Part shown: positions 60,549 to 64,000 of the stretch, piece after piece | How positions within the stretch are numbered: the stretch's first letter is position 1 | Layout of the letters: each line of letters begins with the position of its first letter | From: Hassallia byssoidea VB512170 | GTDB taxonomy: Bacteria; Cyanobacteriota; Cyanobacteriia; Cyanobacteriales; Nostocaceae | Assembly: GCF_000817785.2 (NCBI RefSeq) | Contig: NZ_JTCM02000026.1 | Location: forward strand, 1 to 64,000 | Length of the DNA: 64,000 bases | Direction of reading: 5' to 3' | Translations under genes and position numbers: made by a program | Notes under the pieces: generated by a model | What the model was told of the DNA's origin: nothing | What the model saw: only the letters and a program-made list of their open reading frames with translations | Database searches by the model: none

Positions 60549-61595
60549 TTATTTTAATTTTGCATGTGCTGCCAAAATAATTTTTTCTGTTTCTTCCCAG
60601 CCTATACATTTGTCAGTCACAGAAACGCCATATTTTAATTCTTCTGATTGAGAAGAAATTGATTGACTTCCTTCATACAAATTCGATTCCAACATCATAC
60701 CGACAATTGATGTATTGCCATCGACGATTTGTTGAATAACATTCTCTAAAACGGTAGGCTGCAATCTATAGTCTTTATTTGAATTACCGTGACTACAATC
60801 GATGACAATTCTGGGTGATAAACCTGCTGCTTTTAATTTTTCTTCCACTCGTTGGACATTCGCAGCATCGTAGTTAGGTTGACCGTTACCACCACGTAAA
60901 ATAACATGACCGTAGGCATTTCCTTTAGTTTGAAATATGCTAACTTGTCCTTTGTGATTAATTCCGAGAAAATGGTGTGGACTTTTAGCTGATTCTAGGG
61001 CATTCAAAGCTACTTGAATATTACCATCAGTGCCGTTTTTGAAACCTACAGGCATTGAAAGTCCGCTTGCCATTTCGCGGTGAGTTTGTGATTCTGTGGT
61101 ACGTGCGCCAATTGCCGACCAAGAAATCAATTCGCTAATGTACTGCGGTATAATTGGGTCGAGTGCTTCTGTGCCGGCGGGTAATCCGAGTTCAGTAATT
61201 TGTAATAGTAGGGTACGTGCCATTACTAAACCCTTTTCTACATGGAAAGAATCATCCATATCGGGGTCGTTAATTAATCCTTTCCATCCGACTGTTGTTC
61301 TGGGTTTTTCAAAGTAAACCCGCATGACTAGCAGCAGTTTATCTTGGACTTTCTCAGCCAGAGTTTTTAGCTTTTGGGAATAGGCGATCGCAGCTGAGGT
61401 ATCATGAATTGAACAAGGACCAACTACGATAAATTTTCGCCGATCTTGAAAATCAAGAATCTGTCCGATTTCCTGCCTAAATTTTAAAACAGTCTCTTCA
61501 GCCGATTTTGTTAAAGGTAATTTTGTTTTTAGCTCCTCTGGTGTTAATAAAACGCGGGAACTTTTAATGTTAGTGTTAAATAACTTGTTGTGCAT
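60549..61595 (-). CDS. DAHP synthase, class I-alpha (AroG/F/H type)
   Basis: The product is 348 residues. Motifs typical of the I-alpha subfamily are VVGPCSIHDTSAAIAYSQKL, MRVYFEKPRTTVGWKGLINDPDM, LPAGTEALDPI, WSAIGARTTESQTHREMASGLS, FKNGTDG, ILRGGNGQPNYD and IDCSHGNSNKDY. The first 45 residues correspond to the N-terminal regulatory extension. It performs the same reaction as the enzyme at 45067 but belongs to a different subfamily, which usually means differential feedback control by tyrosine or phenylalanine. Confidence 0.94.
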   Translation of the reverse strand: MHNKLFNTNIKSSRVLLTPEELKTKLPLTKSAEETVLKFRQEIGQILDFQDRRKFIVVGPCSIHDTSAAIAYSQKLKTLAEKVQDKLLLVMRVYFEKPRTTVGWKGLINDPDMDDSFHVEKGLVMARTLLLQITELGLPAGTEALDPIIPQYISELISWSAIGARTTESQTHREMASGLSMPVGFKNGTDGNIQVALNALESAKSPHHFLGINHKGQVSIFQTKGNAYGHVILRGGNGQPNYDAANVQRVEEKLKAAGLSPRIVIDCSHGNSNKDYRLQPTVLENVIQQIVDGNTSIVGMMLESNLYEGSQSISSQSEELKYGVSVTDKCIGWEETEKIILAAHAKLK

Positions 61596-61715
61596 GAGGA
61601 GTCTTTTGTAATTTGTGCTACGTCTTCACGTCGAAATTCATACAGATATATTAGAACAAAGCTTATTTCAAAATAGCAAATTTATATATAAACACTAATT
61701 TTAATATAAATTAAC

Positions 61716-61746
61716 AAAAAAAGGGAGAAATATTTCCCCCTTTTTT
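61716..61746 (-). terminator. Terminator of the second GH13 gene
   Basis: On the minus strand AAAAAAGGGGGAAA/TTTCTCCCTTTTTTT forms a stem with a two-base loop followed by a U-run. It is located 22 bases after the GH13 stop codon. Confidence 0.8.
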
Positions 61747-61767
61747 GCTTATTATCTAACTAGGGCA

Positions 61768-63426
61768 TTATTGCCAAACAAATACTTTCGCTTCGTATGG
61801 TCCTATATCAGTCAAAATGCCGTCATCACCGACTTCGACATCATAATTACCTGTCCACTCGTGCCATGTACCACTTTCAGGGAAGTTAGGAACGTGATAG
61901 CCACCTAAGAAATTTTCTGAGAAATTAGCGACAACAACTACACGAGAACCTTCCCCATTCCAGCGACTATAAGCTAGCACCTTTGCCTCTGGATTTTCGT
62001 GGATAAAGTCGATATTTTCAGTGTAGAGAGCGTGATTGTCTTTACGCAGGTGAATTAAGCCTTTATAGTAATCAAACAACCCACGATTTAAATCATTACC
62101 TAACAGCGTCCAATCGATTTTAGCAGACTCTTGAGTTTTCGGTTTGTACTCCCCGAATTCTTCACCCATCCAAATCAAAGGTACACCAACTGCTGTCATA
62201 AGAATAGCAGCTCCCAATTTAGCTCTTCTAAAAGCTTCTTCATCAAAAATCTGACGATTTCCTAACTCGACCAGAACATGATTGTGGTCGTGGTTGGTGA
62301 GATAATTTACTACATTTGTAGCACCCATAAAGCCTTGACGCTTGCAGTCAATTACATCTTTGAGACGCTCTAAATCAAATGTATCACCGCAGATATGTTC
62401 TAAAATACAGTGATAGAAACTATCATGCCAACATCCATCCATCGGTCCATCGACATTGGTGATAGAAGTAGTTTCCGGAATGTGTTCGGCAATGTTGTAA
62501 AAAGGCTTCATGTTAGCAGTGTTTTTCGCTTCCTGAACAATCCAGTGCATGAAGTCGTAATTAGCAATTTGCCGTGCAGCATCGTAACGAATACCATCTG
62601 TATGATATTCCTGAATCCAATAACGTACTGTATCACCGATAAATTTACGAGCCGGAAAAGTTTCTAAATTCTCGTCGTAGAGTTCATAATTAAACTCCGG
62701 TCCCCAATTATTATCAGGGTCACGGGGTTCATGATGATACCAATAATCGTGGTCGATTTGTGTTAAAGGACTAGATGCTTCTGAGTGATTATAAATACCA
62801 TCCATAATGACACGAATGCCTCTACCATGACACTCGTCAATTAAACGTTTTAATCCATCTGTAGAACCATAACTTGATTCTGTAGCAAAGAAGTGGCGAG
62901 GATTATATCCCCAGCTATAATCACCAGGATATTCCTTGAGTGGCATCAACTCAATAGCATTAATTCCTAATTCAGATAGATAATCTAATTTTTCTACAAC
63001 ATGCTTATACTTTCCTCGTGCGTAGGGGTCATCTTCACCACCAGAAAAGTCTGCAATGTGCATTTCATAAATAACTAATTCATGGTCAGCAGGTAAAGGT
63101 TTATCGTCGTGTTTCCACACGTAAGTATCAACAATTCTTTCACCATCTTTAACCCGCACGACAGCGTTATCTTTACCAGTTGTTTCATCAATATCAGTTG
63201 CGTAAGGATCGGTGACATCCACCCATTGATCTGGTTCAAAAAACCACGATTTTGACTGAACGCGGAATTTATATTGATAATCGCCGTCTTCTAATTCAAC
63301 AGTTGTACGAAAATAACCATCATCGCCTTTTTCCATTGGAATTTCTTTCCAATCTGAAAAAGAACCAATTAACGCTGCTCCTTCGTTATATGGTGCAAAT
63401 AAGTTAAATTCAATTGGCTTTGCCAT
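61768..63426 (-). CDS. CBM48-GH13 alpha-glucan enzyme, copy 2
   Basis: The product is about 552 residues from ATG 63426 (MAKPIEFNLFAPYN); the open frame reaches back to a TTG at 63489, which is discarded because the paralogue starts at the matching ATG. The CBM48-like region is LIGSFSDWKEIPMEKGDDG. GH13 signatures are YEMHIADFSGG, MDGIYNHSE, nucleophile in TDGIRYDAARQ, acid/base in FYNIAEHIPET, and YLTNHDHNH. It is paralogous throughout to the enzyme at 54732. A terminator follows. Which glucan it acts on cannot be told. The two copies appear to have duplicated before the intervening genes were placed or to have moved separately. Confidence 0.88.
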   Translation of the reverse strand: MAKPIEFNLFAPYNEGAALIGSFSDWKEIPMEKGDDGYFRTTVELEDGDYQYKFRVQSKSWFFEPDQWVDVTDPYATDIDETTGKDNAVVRVKDGERIVDTYVWKHDDKPLPADHELVIYEMHIADFSGGEDDPYARGKYKHVVEKLDYLSELGINAIELMPLKEYPGDYSWGYNPRHFFATESSYGSTDGLKRLIDECHGRGIRVIMDGIYNHSEASSPLTQIDHDYWYHHEPRDPDNNWGPEFNYELYDENLETFPARKFIGDTVRYWIQEYHTDGIRYDAARQIANYDFMHWIVQEAKNTANMKPFYNIAEHIPETTSITNVDGPMDGCWHDSFYHCILEHICGDTFDLERLKDVIDCKRQGFMGATNVVNYLTNHDHNHVLVELGNRQIFDEEAFRRAKLGAAILMTAVGVPLIWMGEEFGEYKPKTQESAKIDWTLLGNDLNRGLFDYYKGLIHLRKDNHALYTENIDFIHENPEAKVLAYSRWNGEGSRVVVVANFSENFLGGYHVPNFPESGTWHEWTGNYDVEVGDDGILTDIGPYEAKVFVWQ

Positions 63427-63631
63427 GAAAGTATTTGTAGGAAAAAGTGTGATTGTTCGTATTCTCGGATTTTTTTTGAAGTTAGCCAATAGCTCTAGCG
63501 AAGTAATTACATAAGTAATACCTCTATCTTAGGATATATTTTTGGAGGGAGACTTGATTTTTTTTGTGGCGATCGCCTAGCTATTCATTTAACAGGTTAT
63601 ACTTACTTGTCAATACTCCTTAGGTATAGTT

Positions 63632-63690
63632 CGTAGTGAGCGGTTTACCGCTCATATCAAAGTTTTAAGGGATACCGCTTACTACAAAAT
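63632..63690. repeat. GTAGTGAGCGG..CCGCTTACTAC inverted repeat
   Basis: CGTAGTGAGCGGTTTACCGC at 63632 and GATACCGCTTACTACAAAAT near 63673 form inverted halves of the same word family as 11924-11969 and 40775-40808. It lies upstream of the partial gene at the window edge. Confidence 0.6.
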
Positions 63691-63739
63691 TCCGTTTATT
63701 TATGCCCACCTACTTATTTCAAATTGCTAATCTCCTTGA

Positions 63740-64000
63740 TTACTTAGATTTGCTGTTATGTTGCATGTAACTTAACAACCAATTTGCCGCCGTAGCCCTG
63801 CGAGTTTGTCGAGGTCCAAATTCACCGATTTTATAACCTTTGAAACCTAATTGTTCTTTCAGCAATTGTTTATTTTCCGCAGGAATCGAACGAGTCAATT
63901 TGACTGTTGGGGGGCGATTTTCAATAAAATCTGGCGGTGATGGGTACTCATCGCGCCATTCTGGTAACACTTTGCTAGTGTCCCATTGTCCGGTTGTTTC
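63740..64000 (-). CDS. C-terminal part of a hypothetical protein (continues past the window)
   Basis: The frame is open from the window edge (ETTGQWDTSKVLPEWRDEYP) to the stop at 63740 and encodes 86 residues. The C-terminal portion, LKEQLGFKGYKIGEFGPRQT then RRATAANWLLSYMQ, is basic and helical. No domain recognised; the GTG at 63970 is internal and probably not the true start. Confidence 0.5.
   Translation of the reverse strand, partial: ETTGQWDTSKVLPEWRDEYPSPPDFIENRPPTVKLTRSIPAENKQLLKEQLGFKGYKIGEFGPRQTRRATAANWLLSYMQHNSKSK

Overview
The window comes from a filamentous, probably heterocyst-forming cyanobacterium (Nostocales-like). HIP1 octamers (GCGATCGC) occur throughout. There are many heptanucleotide tandem repeats and short dispersed repeats of the kind known from Nostoc relatives. 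Cyanobacterial hallmark genes are present: pam68 next to rpsO, a CP43/IsiA-family relic, an arogenate/prephenate dehydrogenase, a LabA-type NYN protein, cyanophycinase with a CphA2-type synthetase, and a UbiD decarboxylase. I saw no tRNA, rRNA or CRISPR array.

Layout. 1-1.8 kb: end of a phage-like structural gene block. 1.8-4.5 kb: GC-rich and 21-bp tandem repeats around a secreted PQQ-type propeller. 4.5-7.8 kb: an ATPase gene and a degenerate-NTPase/TPR partner, then an orphan ParD-like antitoxin. 7.9-19.5 kb: a phosphate-scavenging island with two giant RTX exoproteins (nuclease/phosphatase + phytase, and glycerophosphodiesterase) and the complete pstS-C-A-B operon behind a four-repeat Pho box, interrupted by a 204-bp MITE with a perfect 8-bp target duplication. 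19.6-22.8 kb: a deletion scar joining a CP43-like gene to an alpha/beta-hydrolase tail, then an IS607-type element. 23-29 kb: ExbB, UbiD, a transposase fragment, unknown membrane and coiled-coil genes, a DUF559 nuclease and an SH3 protein. 29-35 kb: gene-poor, with a LabA-like protein, a two-component system and two copies of an 81-bp element whose cores lie in opposite orientation. 35-40.5 kb: DUF1003, an HtrA protease, and an EACC1-like protein overlapping a metacaspase fused to the zinc-finger and C-terminal domains of DnaJ. 40.5-47 kb: tyrA, pentapeptide protein, DUF1517, lipoprotein, DAHP synthase, pam68, rpsO. 47-54.7 kb: two STAND-type AAA genes with two lectin genes between them. 54.7-64 kb: two paralogous CBM48-GH13 genes flanking cphB, cphA2 and a second DAHP synthase.

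How it fits together. The phosphate island couples extracellular release of phosphate (phytate, phosphodiesters, possibly nucleic acids) to high-affinity uptake. The cphB-cphA2 pair handles nitrogen storage beside two alpha-glucan enzymes. Four separate loci (ATPase/TPR pair, EACC1-caspase-DnaJ, AAA-HTH, AAA-WD40) look like signalling or conflict-type NTPase/effector systems typical of multicellular cyanobacteria. The most unusual single gene is the metacaspase-DnaJ fusion. The clearest genome-dynamics result is an identical 24-bp element inserted in frame in HIP1 sites of both RTX genes, with a related uninterrupted site preserved in a gene relic nearby.
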